Numbered from the stretch's first letter, positions 24,560 through 38,064 are shown. The stretch: DNA of 64,000 nt from Rotaria sordida (GCA_905250125.1 CAJNOL010000852.1:34620-98619), one strand, 5' to 3'. Notes: generated by a model from the letters alone, not told the origin. Numbers and translations: made by a program.

Positions 24560-27500
24560 CATCTATGCAAATATTTAAAACAAAGATTGTACCAAAATAT
24601 AGATTATGTCATGAAAATTACTTTTCGATGACTTTTATTGTTCGATTAAACGCGTACATTAGCCATGAGAATGAGAGAAAGCGTAATACTGTAGGCATTG
24701 CATGTGCGTACCCTGTCACTTTTTTTATTTCTTTATACAAGGTTGTCGACTTACACGATAGATGTATGAGTTGGTGTGAATCGGAAATAGAACTTGTCAT
24801 GCTGCTGATCATTCGTCCCCTTTTTTAGCTATTTTTGTTCTTTGTAATACATAAAACATGCTACTACTAGTATATAGTCTAATTTTACTATTGCTTATGT
24901 TTTTGAAGAAAACAAGGCCATTTGATATAAGATAAAAGAGTCATTGATAAATATGTCTTATTTAGAAGAGAAAAGAAAATTTTTTTATTTCTTTTATTTC
25001 GATTATTAATTATTTTTTGAAAATTAAAAAAACAATAAAGATAATATTCATATATTAGTAAGAAAAAGATATGAATATATATATATAATCATGTTTTTTG
25101 TTAAAATAGTTCTTTTTTGGTCAAAGAAAAAAGAATTTTTAAAGGAGCAAGTGACGTCTGTCTTTTCTTGGTGTTGTGTCTCGATTTCAGCTTCCGAACC
25201 ATTGCGTTTTCTCTTGAGTAGAATTATCGTTCTCGTCGTCATTGTAGTTTTCCCTCTCTCTCTCTCTCTCCCTCTTACTCGCTTTCTGAAGAAAGACGGA
25301 TGATGAGAGTGAACGAGGCACGAGCGCAGCGAGCATAATGGAGGAGAAGAAGAGAGACAGAGACAGAGACAGACCGAGGGGAACGCAACGTCGACGAGAG
25401 CGAACGAAGAACATGTCAAGGAGTTTGAAGGCTTGAGTGAGACGATGATGAAGGCAGCAGCAATGGTGAATGTGATGTTAGTCCCTAGAGAATATCCAAT
25501 GATCGCACTGAGCTGTATTGCCTCTGCATGTATGTATCTATATCTTTTGTTTCGTCTATTATTGTTCTTATTGCTATTTTTTGTTATTCTCATATATCTT
25601 TATTTTAAAAGTATTTTAATATGTTTGCACCTATTCATAAACATTTATATGACCTTTGATATTCTATTATGATTCGATCAACTGATGAGAATTTTCTGTT
25701 TATGTCCAGTTTGAAATGGCAACGAGAAAAGGAGGAGATAGAATGAGGAAAAGGAAATAGGCCCAATGTCTGAAATAGATTAATCATAGAGACAGAGCAC
25801 CAGAACGATCGGGCTTTTATGTCGGGAGAAAGAACGCCGCGGTAGCCTTCTTGTCTCTCTGTCTCTCTCTCTATTTCTTTCTTTTCCATGCGATGACGCG
25901 AAATGTTCGTTCATCGTCGTGCTCCTTCTTGTAGCAGCCAGTCAGCAAAGCAGTGTGTTTGCTGATAGAAAGCAACATTAACATCGACAGAAAAAAAAGC
26001 AAGAGAATGACAGAGAAAACGAGAAAAAAAAAGAAAAGAAAACCCGGTCGTCGTGGCAGCTAGGACCACTACATGGATAGAATGGAAAAGAAAAGGATGC
26101 AGAGCCAAGAGAGCGCAAAAGAAATAATAATAGAGACGATAGCAGTAGAAGCAGTAACAGCGGTAGTGTTGGCTACAACAGAGAGAGAGAAAACGCGTTT
26201 CTGCAATTTGGCTCCCGTCGTGTGCAACGAAGACGACTATGTGTGCGTGTGTATGTGTAGTAATTGAAGCTTGACTTGATGGTGATCAAATACATACACT
26301 TAGAAGAGAAAAAAAAAGAGAGTTACACAGATCTTTCTACCAATGTTGTATTTAAAGTTTTTGTTTCATATTTTTTTTTTTTGTTTCTAATTTATTCTAG
26401 ATAAGATATTCGGTTGGAAACAATAGGTTTATATATATATATATATATATAAAAACAAAACGTTGAGCGGTTCGATGACATCGGTGATTGCAGATGGATG
26501 CTCAACAACAAGATATTCAACAACAACAACAACAATTACAAATTTTCACTACCAAACCGATAAACGGTAAAATAATATAATAAAAATTCATATGGATCCC
26601 ATTGTTTTAATAGATAATTTTATTCTATTAGTTAAATATATTTTTTTTCTAAATATCAATCGTTATAAATATTAATTTTCTTTTGTCTTTAAAGAAAAAT
26701 AACTCGAAAATGATACAGTTGTAATTATTATTAAGAAATAAAAAAAAAAGCCTTCTATATATTAATAAGTCGTATAGTCACTATGTGGTGAATATTCACA
26801 TCCTGAAAGCAAAGATTACCGGATACGTCTAATAACAAAATCCTATAGTTCTTCTTTTAAAATTGATTCTAGGCAATAACTTTCTTCGATATTTAGATAA
26901 AAGCTTTTTTTTTTCTCTTCTTTTCTTGAATAAGATAAATTTTGTTTTTCTCTTTATCGTTATAAAGAAAACATCTTTTCTATTCTATCATGCGTTAATT
27001 AAATATTAAATAAATTAGTGACATCTATAAAGAAAAACTTTTCAGCAAAAGTTTGTGACAGGAAACATATTTTGGTCGAGATTTATTAAAATTATCTTTA
27101 AGAAAATCGTTTTTTACATTTTTAATTTAATAAATTAAATAGAATAATATTGATATTCTTTTTTTTTTTTTATAAAAAAACCATAGGTTTTTTTTCTTCT
27201 TTTGTTAATAAGATCCTATGTTGATGAACGTTTAGAATAGAATATATGAATTTGTCACGAGATTTTCTCATTTATTTATAGAATGACATTTTTTCATCAA
27301 TTAAACATAGAAAAAGAGAAAGATATGACAGACTTATTTGAAAATCACGGATCATTCTTTTTTAATCATCCACTCACTCAAGATATTAAATACAAGTGGT
27401 ATAAGACCTTCTCAACTGAAATTATTAAGTTACATTAAAATAATTTAATCCAAAGAACTTTTCATTGATGAATTAAAATTAATAAATAACATTTGCTTTA

Positions 27501-27902
27501 GATTATATATGCAGGATTAATGCCTGTCTAAGATAAGAAATCTATAGCTTCGGGATACATATTTATATGTTAAGATAAAATAATGTGTCAAAAATTTCTT
27601 CGAGCATTTTAAACACTATCAAGTATCTTCGTTTCTTTTTTATATGCGTAATAAATTAAAACAGTATAATCTAACCCATCATTACTACTTATCGTGCAAA
27701 AAAAAAAAAGCAAAACTCTATTTTATAATATCAATCGTTTGATGATACATCATTATCTTCGTAATATCTATATCTGAAAATATCAAGACTAAAAATAGAA
27801 CGATTGGTTTTTTTTTTTAATAATACGAATTAATCTTGTATGTGTTTCTTTTTCTTTTTTTTTTGTCTAATAGGCTAACCATGCACAAGGCGGCATTGTG
27901 CC

Positions 27903-29596
27903 ATGTCTGTGCTTCTCGTCACTGATGATGTTGACGATGATATTCGAAATTATTCAATAACTAATCAACAAGAATATATTTATAAACAGTTAAAAGAACT
28001 TGAATACGATTTATCATCATCAGTAAAAACATTTTCTTTTGTCAAATCCTCTTTATCGATATTCGATAAATCTAATAAATATTATCGACAACATCGCCAG
28101 CGGCGTCGTTGTCGACCGCAGCAATGTTTGGTGAAGCATTTGCTCACCTACATGCTAACATTGCTTATCCTAACCAATCATCTTCATTGGCCACTCATAT
28201 TTTTATCATTATCATCCATAAAAATCATGTCAACATACGCTGCTACAACAATAACAACTACAACAACAACAACAGCAACATCAATTGTAACATCAACAAA
28301 TCAAACAATAACAAAACGTCCATTATTAACGCCGTCCACAACAAGAATATTATTAAAAGAGGACGAACAACAATGTTTACCAATAAATACATTACAAATC
28401 GATCGAATATGTTCAAAAACATGTCGTACACGAAAAACACCATTCGAAAAATTCGACAATATCAAACAATATTTAACCGATACACATTATTTACCTTTTT
28501 GTTTCAATATTTTAAATCAAACAATAGTCAAAGAAAATTTTTTCAACGAAACAACAGAAAACGAATGTCGACAAATATTAAATCAAATATTAATAGACGA
28601 CAAAGAAGCTCAAAAAGCTACAGAATTATTTGCTACTTATATGCAAGCAATAGATTCAGCATCAGAAGAAAATCGTTATTCAATTATATATGCCGATTGT
28701 CAAGTAAATTTTCAATTTTTTGTTTTTCGTCTATTTGTTTGTTTATATAAAATATATTAAATAATTCTTTTTTTTTTTTTTGTAGAAAGCTTATCGAACA
28801 TGGGCTTGTTCAATCAAAATTCCATATTATTATCAAAATCAACGCATACCGCCTTGTCAAACGATCTGTGATGAAGTCGAGCGTGTTTGTCCTACATTTC
28901 GACCCAGTGATCGTGAACCATTATTTGCTGGACAACCATTATTTGTTTGCAATGGTAATAAATAGATTGTTTTATATATTTCTCGTTCATATGATGAAAC
29001 TATATGTTCTTACAGAAGAGTACTTGAAAAAGAATTTCCGTTATAGATGACTTGACTATAATATTTCACTTATGTAATGATAGTGATGATTTTAGAATAA
29101 TTGTTTTCAAAAAAAACAAAACGGATATTAATGAAATATTATTATTTAAATATATATATATATATATATATATATTTTTCTTTTAGGAGGTATTGTACCT
29201 AAGAGTGATTATCGTCAACCACCACACTGTTTTGATACATGTCATTTATTTCATGGTTCACAAAAACGTCCTTTCTCGTTTTCATCATCAATATCAAATG
29301 AAACTTCTTCTTCTTCTTCTTTTTTTTTACCTTCAATATCAAAATTTATTGAAGGCATTGTGACTACACCGCCATGTTTTGAAATCAAACCGTTACCGCC
29401 TCCTTCATCTGAACAAATAATATCACCATTAATATTTGTCAACGAATCGATATTCGATAATACAAGTAATACATCTCTTTCTTCTTCAGCTATAACTATC
29501 ATATCGTCATCTTGGTCGTTGTCGTCATTGTCGTCGTCTATTATTTTAACTTTTATTCTTCGTTTTTCAATGAAAATACTTATATATGACGACTAA
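27903..29596 (+). CDS. NALF1: NALCN channel auxiliary factor (NALF/FAM155, Mid1-like), 3 exons
   Basis: Exons 27903-28703, 28786-28954, 29187-29596; 459 aa. The start is supported by an in-frame TAA just upstream. NALF proteins are membrane subunits with a Cys-rich extracellular domain that help the sodium-leak channel NALCN fold and reach the surface; yeast Mid1 is a relative. Visible parts: an N-terminal hydrophobic segment (about 78-104); a Thr-rich stretch; a Cys-rich region with C-x3-C-x-TRKTPFEKF; the family core DCQKAYRTWACS followed by PPCQTICDEVERVCP and LFAGQPLFVCNGG; a further CFDTCHLF pair; a Ser-rich tail; and a C-terminal hydrophobic segment ending in RFSMKILIYDD. Vertebrate FAM155 has the same order. 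The Ser-rich insert after CHLF is unusually long. Which vertebrate paralogue is closer cannot be told. Confidence 0.85.
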
Positions 29597-30306
29597 GTTT
29601 TATTTTAGTAGTTATAGATAGGTAATATGTGTCAATGTTAATCGAGCTGGTTCTCGATACAAAAAAAAAACAAATAACAAATCGTATGGAAAGAGAATAG
29701 AGTATTCGATCGTGTGCACAAATCAAGTTCATATGTGTGTGTGTATTTGTTTGTTTTATTTCTATGTGTAATTTTTTTTTTTGGTTTTTTTCTCTCTGCA
29801 TTATTTTCCTTTCTTCTTTTCTTTTTTTATTTGTACTATTGGAATGCTATGCCATCACTGAATGACCTGCCACTCAACACTGTTGCTGCTGATAGATCTA
29901 GAGGGAGAAAAGGAAAAAAAACGAAAAAAAAAAAAAGAAATACTAATTGATAATGTCATTACTATCTTTGAATTCTTTTTTTGGTAATACTTATAAAATA
30001 GAACACGAATTTAAGGTCAATGTTCTTTTTTAAGAACATTATACAAAATTATCGGCATCTATCGAAAAAAATAGAGAGAGTTGGTGAAGGATATGGCAAG
30101 CATTAGGATAGGTTAGTTAGTATAGCGATTCAATTGTTTGATGATTCATTTAGTTACACATAAATGATGATTTATTTTTGAAATTCAAATACGTCATAAA
30201 GAAAATTCTCGTCACTGACTTTGTTCTTTTTGCTTCGACATTTAAATATAATATAAATGATGTATTTTGTTGTATACTTGTTTTTAGATATTATACAATA
30301 ATAGAA
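29597..30306. other. Intergenic, NALF 3' to PLAAT-like 5'
   Basis: 710 bp, T-rich. A TA run lies at about 29152-29175 inside the preceding intron. Before the next gene there is an acceptor signal TTTTTAG (AG at 30286-30287), 20 nt from its ATG. No other structure was noticed. Confidence 0.4.
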
Positions 30307-32449
30307 ATGGCTTCAATAGTTAAAATTGAAAAATCTAAAGAAAATGAAGATGTTCTTGAAAATGCTCAACTTGGTGATATGATGGAATTTATTCGTGGTG
30401 CTTATAGTCATTGGGCAATTTATGTTGGTAAATTAAATTTATATTCATATATTTATATTTGATAATGTTTTAATTTAGGTAATAGTTGTGTGATTCATCG
30501 ATGGGGTGATCATGATGGTATTGGAAAATCAGTTGGCTTTTGGGGAAATCTATTGACATTTTCTGGTACACAATTTGATAAAGCTACAATTCTTCAATCA
30601 CATGTATCTGATGTACTTAAATTGGGTGGTAAAGTTCGGATTAATAATTATCTTGACAACAAATATAAGTATGTAAAGAAAAAAAAAACTTATTATAGGC
30701 TTAAGAATCTTATCGATCGGAATAGATTAAGACAAAAATTGAACAATGACAATTATTGATTATTTTTATTTCCATAGGATTGAAATATTTTCAAATTCTT
30801 TTGTTTTCCAATTAACATAGAAGCTTTATGTAAGAGAACAAATGATTGTTAAGCTTTGATAAAGTAAAGTCTATTCATTTTTCCTACTAAAACAAATAGG
30901 GATTTTATTTGTTGGTATGTACTTATATCAAAGACTAGAAAAAAAAAACAATATTGAACTTATGTAATATTAATCAAAATACTTTAATAGCTACTAATAG
31001 AAATTCAAGTTTTTCAAGTTTCTCTATTGACTTTTGGTAGTGATGAACATGACTCTCATGCATCGTTAATTATAATAAATAATTTTTCTAAAACTAAACG
31101 TTAAAATTCAAATCAGGAGAATAGATGATTTCATTAGGACTGACTACAAATATATGTATGAAATTTATATCACAACAAACGATATGTACTTTGCATTTAT
31201 ATTTGTTCATAAGTGTCCTGCAATCCAGTCGAATATCTAGCACTCGGTCCGACCCAGAAATGAATGAAACTTTGATGTTTTAAAATATTTTTACTGTTTC
31301 AAACTACTATCTATATAACAGCGCAGAAGCGAAAATCGGTTACTAAAAGAATTCGTTGTTAATGTAAATTCATCTAAAGATAAACCATATAACGAAGTAA
31401 TGGAATACATGGAGAGGAAAATGAGTTATCAAAAAGATAAACATGTATTATCATGATAGAAAAAGTATTTATATATATATCCATAATTATGATGTTTAGC
31501 ATCAACACTATATTCTATTCTAGTGTCATCAGCAAACATATGCTTAGTGAAATTGATCAGGTTTTAGAAGCAGAAGGACACTAAATAAATCCTGAATCAC
31601 TTGCTTTTTTTAATGGAATTGGAGATCAGCTCTTTCTTTTTGTTGCTGTTTATGAAAAAAACTAAATAATATACTTTTTCATATAAAATAAAAATTCGAA
31701 AATCATACTGTGACTGCAAGTAGCTGCCGAATGTCGATTAGTTGCGATCGAGTTGCAAAAAATCGTACCCATGAAGGACACTATTCCATAGTCAAAAAAA
31801 AAAGATTCAATGAATTCTATAGATTCCCTATAGTTAGTTAAATCGATTCAGAGATAATTATTTTGACATTGGTTTAAACTTATATTTTATCAATAGTTAA
31901 TACAACATGTTGTCATCGATAAGGATAGTCATAGCTGAATTATTGTAACTATAATGTTTATGATTATCTGTTATTCTAATCTATACTTATCGTTTTTTGA
32001 TTAATAATTAGTCTATTAGATATATTAAATTTAACAGTATAAATAAATAAATCAGAGATTTTCATTATTAATTTAAACATTTAATATTTTATATTCTAGA
32101 CCATTGCCTGTTGAAGTTATTCTTGATAAAGCTCGTCGTGCTCTCAATCAAGAAGGTTATAATTTAGTATATAGTAATTGTGAACATTTTGTAACAGAAT
32201 GTCGTTATGGTCAACCTAATAGTCGTCAAGTAAAAATATAATCTAAAACTTAAATGATAAAAAAAAACTAATAATTTTTTTTTCTTATTTTTATTTTTGT
32301 TTTAGGTACAAATTGCTGTTGGAGCTTCAGCTGTGACTGGAGTAGTTGCCACAGCTCTAGCAGCAGCTGGAGCAGCATTTCTTCTACGAGATTCTTCGGA
32401 ACAAGAGAATAAAGAAAAAGACGTAAAAAAAGTTCAGATTAATACATGA
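30307..32449 (+). CDS. PLAAT/HRASLS-like LRAT-domain phospholipase/acyltransferase
   Basis: Exons 30307-30427, 30479-30668, 32100-32229, 32306-32449; phases agree, 194 aa. LRAT/NlpC-P60-fold thiol enzymes of this group hydrolyse or transfer acyl chains of phospholipids. The catalytic set is intact: His35 (SHWAIYVG), His47 (CVIHRWGD) and Cys131 (NCEHFV). The domain start ENAQLGDMMEFIRGAYSHW is typical. Residues about 148-176 form a Gly/Ala/Val-rich membrane segment, so the enzyme is likely tail-anchored in a membrane, as PLAAT proteins are; a charged Lys/Glu tail follows. The second intron is 1.4 kb, long for this locus, and no gene is visible inside it. AATAAA at 32650-32655. Confidence 0.88.
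30669..32099. other. Long intron of the PLAAT-like gene
   Basis: 1.43 kb, AT-rich, with no open frame worth naming. A short GC-richer patch (about 31725-31765, TTGCGATCGAGTTGC) recalls the palindromic tract at 41180-41365. Otherwise nothing is seen. Confidence 0.4.
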
Positions 32450-32816
32450 TTATAAATCTTTGATAATATCGCATGTATCCTCAATTTTATAAATAATCAT
32501 GTTTATGTTTTATCTGAAAATTTGTTTAAATTTTTGAAGGATTTATTTTTGTTTTTTAATTTATTTATTTGTTGTGTGTTAAAGAAAAATAAGTACGTAT
32601 TTCATTTCTAGACAAAAAAAAAATATTATGGTTTTCTGTATCATTATTCAATAAATATGCTTCATATATTCAACAATGTTCACATTGAATGTCTGTTAAT
32701 ACTCATATTTTTTTGAAATCGTTGAGTGCTAGTTTTTTGTTTTATTTATTTAGTTTTGATTTAATGTGAAACAAATATAAATTTCAGATTTATTATATGT
32801 GTCAAATATTTAACAA
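32450..32816. other. Short intergenic, PLAAT-like 3' to DPH3 5'
   Basis: Contains the AATAAA of the upstream gene (32650-32655) and an acceptor signal ATTTCAG (AG at 32786-32787), 30 nt before the DPH3 start. Confidence 0.5.
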
Positions 32817-33239
32817 ATGGCTTTTCATGATGAAGTTGAAATAGAAGGTAAAAATTTTGAAAGATTGAGAGATGTTTTTTAGATTATTTGTTTACTTTAG
32901 ATTTTGAATATGATGAAGAATCTGAAATTTACTATTGGCCATGTCCATGTGGTGATAGATTTCAAATAACGAAAGTAAAAGAATTTAATTTGAACAAAAA
33001 AACAAAAAAAAAATGATTTTTTTTTTTTTTGGTTTTGTTTTAGGAAGAACTTGAAAGTGGAGAAGATACTGCTCGATGTCCAAGTTGTTCACTTGTTGTT
33101 CGTGTTATTTATGATAAAGTAATTTTGAAAATATATAAAATTCTTATTCCTTTTTTTTGTTTGTAACTAGGAAGCATTCATGGAAAAAACATCGAATTTA
33201 AAACAAAAAACATCACCGACGACAGAAAAACTCACGTGA
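32817..33239 (+). CDS. DPH3: Diphthamide biosynthesis protein 3 (KTI11)
   Basis: Exons 32817-32847, 32901-32974, 33044-33118, 33171-33239; 82 aa, the same length as human DPH3. It is a CSL-type zinc/iron protein that passes electrons to DPH1-DPH2 in the first step of diphthamide formation on eEF2, and also serves Elongator-dependent tRNA modification. The CSL motif is complete: CPCG (Cys pair 1) and CPSCSL (Cys pair 2), within [18 protein letters not shown] and RVIYDKEAF, which align almost residue for residue with animal DPH3. Four exons in 250 coding bases show how finely introns cut genes here. Confidence 0.97.
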
Positions 33240-33511
33240 CTATATAATAATTGTTGATTTGTTATTTTATTTAATTATTGCACAGCAGTATTGTTTTTTT
33301 TTTTTGTTTGTTTTCTTTTAATATATTAAAAGAAATGATTTGTTAACCATATACTTTGTGCATATGATAGTTTTCATACAAAAAAAATATTTTCACTCGT
33401 TTTCTAGGAAAAAAAATGTGCACAAGAAAGAACGAAAAAAAACAATCAACATATTTACAATAACCAAAGCAATATATTCGATCAGTGCAAATTTTTATTG
33501 AAATAACTGCG

Positions 33512-33538
<27 letters not shown>
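33240..33538. other. Short intergenic before the ART-TPR gene
   Basis: 300 bp ending in a (TA)n run (about 33516-33538) that abuts the chosen ATG. No promoter element can be assigned. Confidence 0.4.
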
Positions 33539-33542
<4 letters not shown>

Positions 33543-35572
33543 CTGAAAAAGATGTTTCCAATGTTGATGTTAATTTTGTTGTTATTTGGTTAGATCAAGA
33601 TGTGAATAAAAAACAAGAAAATGAAGATACAAAAGCACTTTTACGTCATGCTGTTGGAAATCAATTAAAAACATTTGATAATCCTGATCAATGTATTGAT
33701 TATATTACAACAGAATCAATGAAATTAGTATTTTTAATAGTTTCAAATGCATTTGGTCATTATCTAGTACCAATGATATATCAACTACCACAAATTCAAG
33801 CAATATATGTATTTTGTGTTAAACGACAACGAGCAGAAATATGGGTAAAACCACATTTTAAAATTTCTGGTATATTTACATCAAAAAAAATTTTAGTTAA
33901 TAAAGTTCGTGATGATATAGATGCATGTAATGTAAATATTCATATACCAATAAGTATTTTTCATATTGATGATCGCCAAAAAATTATTGGTGATTTAAAA
34001 GAAGATAGTGCTAAATTTATGTGGTATCAATTATTAATTATTGTTTTACAACGTTTACCAATATCAAAACATTCAAAAGATGATATGATAAGTGAATGTC
34101 GTATTGTTTATCGTACAGATCAAGTTGAAAAAGATAAAATAAATCGTTTTGAACAAGAATATACAGAATCAAATGCAATTTGGTGGTATACATATGATTG
34201 TTTTGTATATCGTTTATTAAATAAAGCATTACGTACACAAAATATTGATATTATATTTCGATTTCGATTTTTTATTCATGATCTTAATAATCAAATTAAA
34301 CAACTCTATTTAAAATATTTACAAGATCATCATCCACTTTCAGAACATCGTTTAACTGTTTATCGTGGTCAACATTTAAATATCGATGAAGTTAATGTAC
34401 TTCTACGTAATGTCAGTGGACTTGTATCGATGAATACATTTCTTAGTGCAACATTAAATATAGATATAGCACTTATTTATGCAGAGACTGATTCTAAATC
34501 AGCTGAAATATCACAAACACAATCTGTTCTTTTTATTATTGATATATTTGATATGAGTGAAGAGACAACACCATTTGCTCCTATTGCAGGTAATTCTTGT
34601 AATGCTGAAGAAGAAGAAGTTCTTTTTACAATTGGAGCTATTTTTAAAGTTATATCTGTTGAAAAAAAAGATGATCGATGGGAAATTCATTTACAATTAA
34701 GTCAAGAAGAAAATAAACTCTATCGAGATCTTTCATATCATATTATGAGACAAATTGGATCTGAAGCAAATTCATTGGCACTTGGATGGTTTCTATATCG
34801 TATGAATGATTTTAATAAAGCTGAACGTTATGCTCAATCATTACTCAAACAACTCTCAAATAATGATAAAGATACTGGAAATGCTTATAATCTATTAGGT
34901 TTGATTCATAAAGATACTGGTCGTTTACCACAAGCTATTGAATATTATCAGAAAGCACTTGAAAATTATTCTTATACTAGTTCACCTAATAATCCTCAAG
35001 TTATTGCTACTCATTATAATCTCGGTTTGGCTTATCTAGCAACAGGAAATAAACAACAAGCTGCTGAACATCAAGCAAAAGCTACAGGACGATTAACTAA
35101 TTCTTCACAAACAAATAATCCATTACTTGTAGCTATGACTGTTGGTCTCAAAGCAAAATTGGATACAGCAAATGGAAATTATGTTCGTGCTTTTAAAAGT
35201 CTTGAAAAAGTATTACAAACAAAAAAAAATTCATTACCATCAGGACATCCATCATTTGCATCAACTTTAAAAGAAATGGGTATTGTACAACTTAAAATGA
35301 ATAATCATGAAAAAGCACTTGAATATTTAAATGAAGCATTAGATATTTGTTGTAAAAGTTTAACAGAATATAATATCGATACAGCAGATTGTCATGAAAA
35401 TATTGCTCATGTACATTATAAACGTCAAGAATATTCACTTGCATTAGAACATTTTGAAAAAGCATTGGATACTGTCACATATGTTTCAAGAGAGGATGTT
35501 GATCGTGTGGATGATTTACAAAAATGGGTTGCAAATACGATACAAATGATGAGCCATCAAAAAAAGAACTAA
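33539..35572 (+). CDS. ADP-ribosyltransferase (ART) fused to TPR repeats
   Basis: 677 aa, intronless. The start at 33539 is preferred over 33485 because the extra 18 residues are TA-microsatellite translation. Order: an N-terminal alpha/beta region of unknown function (about 1-180), an ART domain (about 200-400), then about five TPR units (about 420-660, e.g. GNAYNLLGLIHKDTGRLPQA). The R-S-E triad of arginine-type ARTs is visible: Arg276 (VYRGQ), Ser303 (FLSATL) and E-x-E within EEEEVLF (357-360). The enzyme should transfer ADP-ribose from NAD+ to protein, with TPRs choosing the partner; no signal peptide is seen, so it is probably cytosolic. ART-TPR fusions are strongly expanded in bdelloid rotifers. 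AATAAA at 35650-35655. Confidence 0.9.
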
Positions 35573-38064
35573 TTATCTTTTTTCATTTATTACACTATAC
35601 GAAAAGTGATACTGTTGTAGAAAAGTCAGAAATTGCTATTTATTAAATCAATAAATGGATGTACTTAAGAGATTTTTGTTTTTTTATTAAAAGAAATTAC
35701 ATTTATTCATTTAAAATAAGTTATTAAGATTTAGTTTTTAATAAACTATGAGAAATAATAGTTAATGAAAATTAAGATTGATGTATCAGATGATTGATAT
35801 CTATAGAAAACAATCTGGACTATAAAAGAAACAACTATATAATCATATTATTAAATTATGGCTTGAATACTAAAAATGACAAAACTATTTATCAAATTGA
35901 TAAACTTAATTATAATAATAAAAACTTTTCATTTTGGTTAATCGAGTGCATCTATATTTGATCATCATACATACATTGAATATTTGAAACATTTTCAGAT
36001 AAAATGATTAGAAACTGTGTAATGTTATATGAGTGATTGCTTGTTGATAATTTATATCGTACATTTTCAAACTTGACATCCTCTAAGACTTAGAAAGAAT
36101 TTGTTTTTTTCTGTTTGTCTTCTATAAATATTCATTATATATTTCCATACATCAATCGATAGCTCTTATCAAATCCTCTTTAACATTATGTATATGAGTA
36201 TGATTTTTTTTCTTTCAACATTTCTATTTTCTACTTCATTATTATTATTATAGCCTAAATTGTAGTAGTATAATACATTTTACTCCATCATTTTATCAAC
36301 AAAATAAATAAATATTATTAATAGAATTCACCTTTTTTTTTTATTTATATAAATATTTTCATATCTAATCCAAGACATCTATTAATGATTATTGTCAATA
36401 ATCATTATTATTCAATATGTCTTAATTATCAATGGAGTCCTTGAAAATATAAGCACGTATTCACGATAAAATTAGACCCATTCATAGTAAATCTATGACT
36501 ACATGCTATAAAGTGATTTTATCTTTGAATACTATATTTCATCAATGTTCTTCTATGAAACAACACTGCAGGTAGACAACTAATATTTAACCACGAGCGG
36601 TTGTTATAATATTCTAATCAAAATCATATAGAAATATTTATTATTACTGTAATGATATATTCGATACGGTGTTTTCTTACAAACTTCATCAGTAAAACAA
36701 AAACCAATCATTCTATAATTTAAATTAACCATACAAGGTATGAAATAATTTTTTTGTCTATAAATAGTTTTTGAACTAAAATTTTTCTTCAATATTTTGA
36801 TATAATTCTTTAATTCAATTTAGTTTTATTTTAATATACCAATTCGGATTATTAATTAATTGCTAATAAATAGATTCTATTCAAAAGAAAGTATTATTGA
36901 AGGACATATATATGTTCTCATTCATTATCAGATAGAAATATAGTTCATCATTTTGTAATATGATAACGAGTGACACTAAGAAATTGATCGATTTATTTTA
37001 TATTTCAATATGGAAAAATACATTTTGAATATAGACATAAATATTATTCTTAAAAGAAAAAACATTATTCAAAAATTCTACATAAGAGTCTTCATTAATG
37101 AATTCATAATAATTAAATTAATGCAAATATATCTATAGTAACGTTTATTTATATTAGAAAATGAATCCTTTGCGAACAAAAAAAAAATGATCTAAGATTT
37201 AATGATGTTTCTTGTTAACTCATTTGAAAATAAAAACCAAAGAATAATAACATTACATATTCATATTGATAAACTCTAATGTTTCAATCAAAGTTTGACA
37301 TGAATTTTCACCTAAATGAATATTTTATTTAAAACTACAACTATATTTTCACGAGTCTTTAAAAAAAAATCATCTTAAAAATCGAAAACAAATCGTTCAT
37401 TCCTATATTTGAATTTGATAGATCAACTACTAATTTTGATCTTAAAAATGTTGTTTTCATAAAAATTATGATAAATCTTTCAATATTCATCTGTGAATAA
37501 ATTTATCAAACATGTCCATCATATATCTAACATCTTTTCTTACACAATCATGTATTATTAATCAAATATGTTTACATTGTTTGAGACTTGATAACTAATA
37601 TCCTAGTGAAATTTCAGTTTGTAATTTGCTGCAGTATACAAATATGAAAGTATTAAATAATAACTGTTAAACTTTAATAAAGAATAAAGAAAATAAGATG
37701 TCCATTTTTAATTGTGTTTTTATTCTTTCACAATATAGTTATATGTTAAAAAATGTTCTATCTAATAATGAAAATAAAAAAACATTGAAATTGTATTTTA
37801 TTTATTTGAATATAGCACATTTTATATCGAAAATATTTTTCATATGAATAATATTTACCCATCAATATGATACGTTTTATCGTTCTTACGATTATCACAT
37901 TATATTTTTTGTACACGTGTAAACATAAAGTATTTTCTTGTCTTTCGTATTAACAAAAAAATATTATGAATAACAACAAATATAAACATTAAGGTAAAAC
38001 CTAGAGCCATAACACAAGCAATTATAAACAACGTAATATTAGTAAGCATTTGTGTACTTGAAGC
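35573..38064. other. Intergenic, very AT-rich
   Basis: 2.5 kb, more than 75% A+T by eye. It holds the ART-TPR poly(A) signal and no gene or repeat I can support. Confidence 0.5.

Larger units (their letters stand above)
22415..27902. promoter_or_regulatory. 5.5-kb gene-free upstream region of the NALF gene
   Basis: No supportable coding gene. It contains (GA)n at 22927-22951, (TA)n at 23345-23375, 24522-24557 and about 26433-26450, and a markedly GC-richer block at about 25150-26280 with CT/GA tracts. That block is probably a promoter or 5'UTR exon region. Open frames in the block (25048-25593 on -, 25433-25672 on +) are compositionally simple and not convincing. A Gln-rich open segment with a good donor (26494-26567) could be an upstream exon, but it cannot join the NALF frame without a stop. 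An acceptor (TCTAATAG) at 27872-27873 lies 30 nt before the NALF ATG. Confidence 0.45.

Noticed and set aside
25048-25593. 181-codon open frame on the minus strand in the GC-richer block
   Set aside because: It is low-complexity (Arg/Glu runs from GA repeats), has no domain, and overlaps equally good frames on the other strand; more likely promoter or UTR sequence.
28109-28750. 213-codon Asn-rich frame overlapping NALF exon 1
   Set aside because: It is a frame shadow of the ACA-rich coding sequence; the NALF frame has the conserved Cys-rich domain and correct splicing.
33485-33538. Upstream start of the ART-TPR gene
   Set aside because: The 18 extra residues come from a TA microsatellite; the ATG at 33539 is the more credible start.
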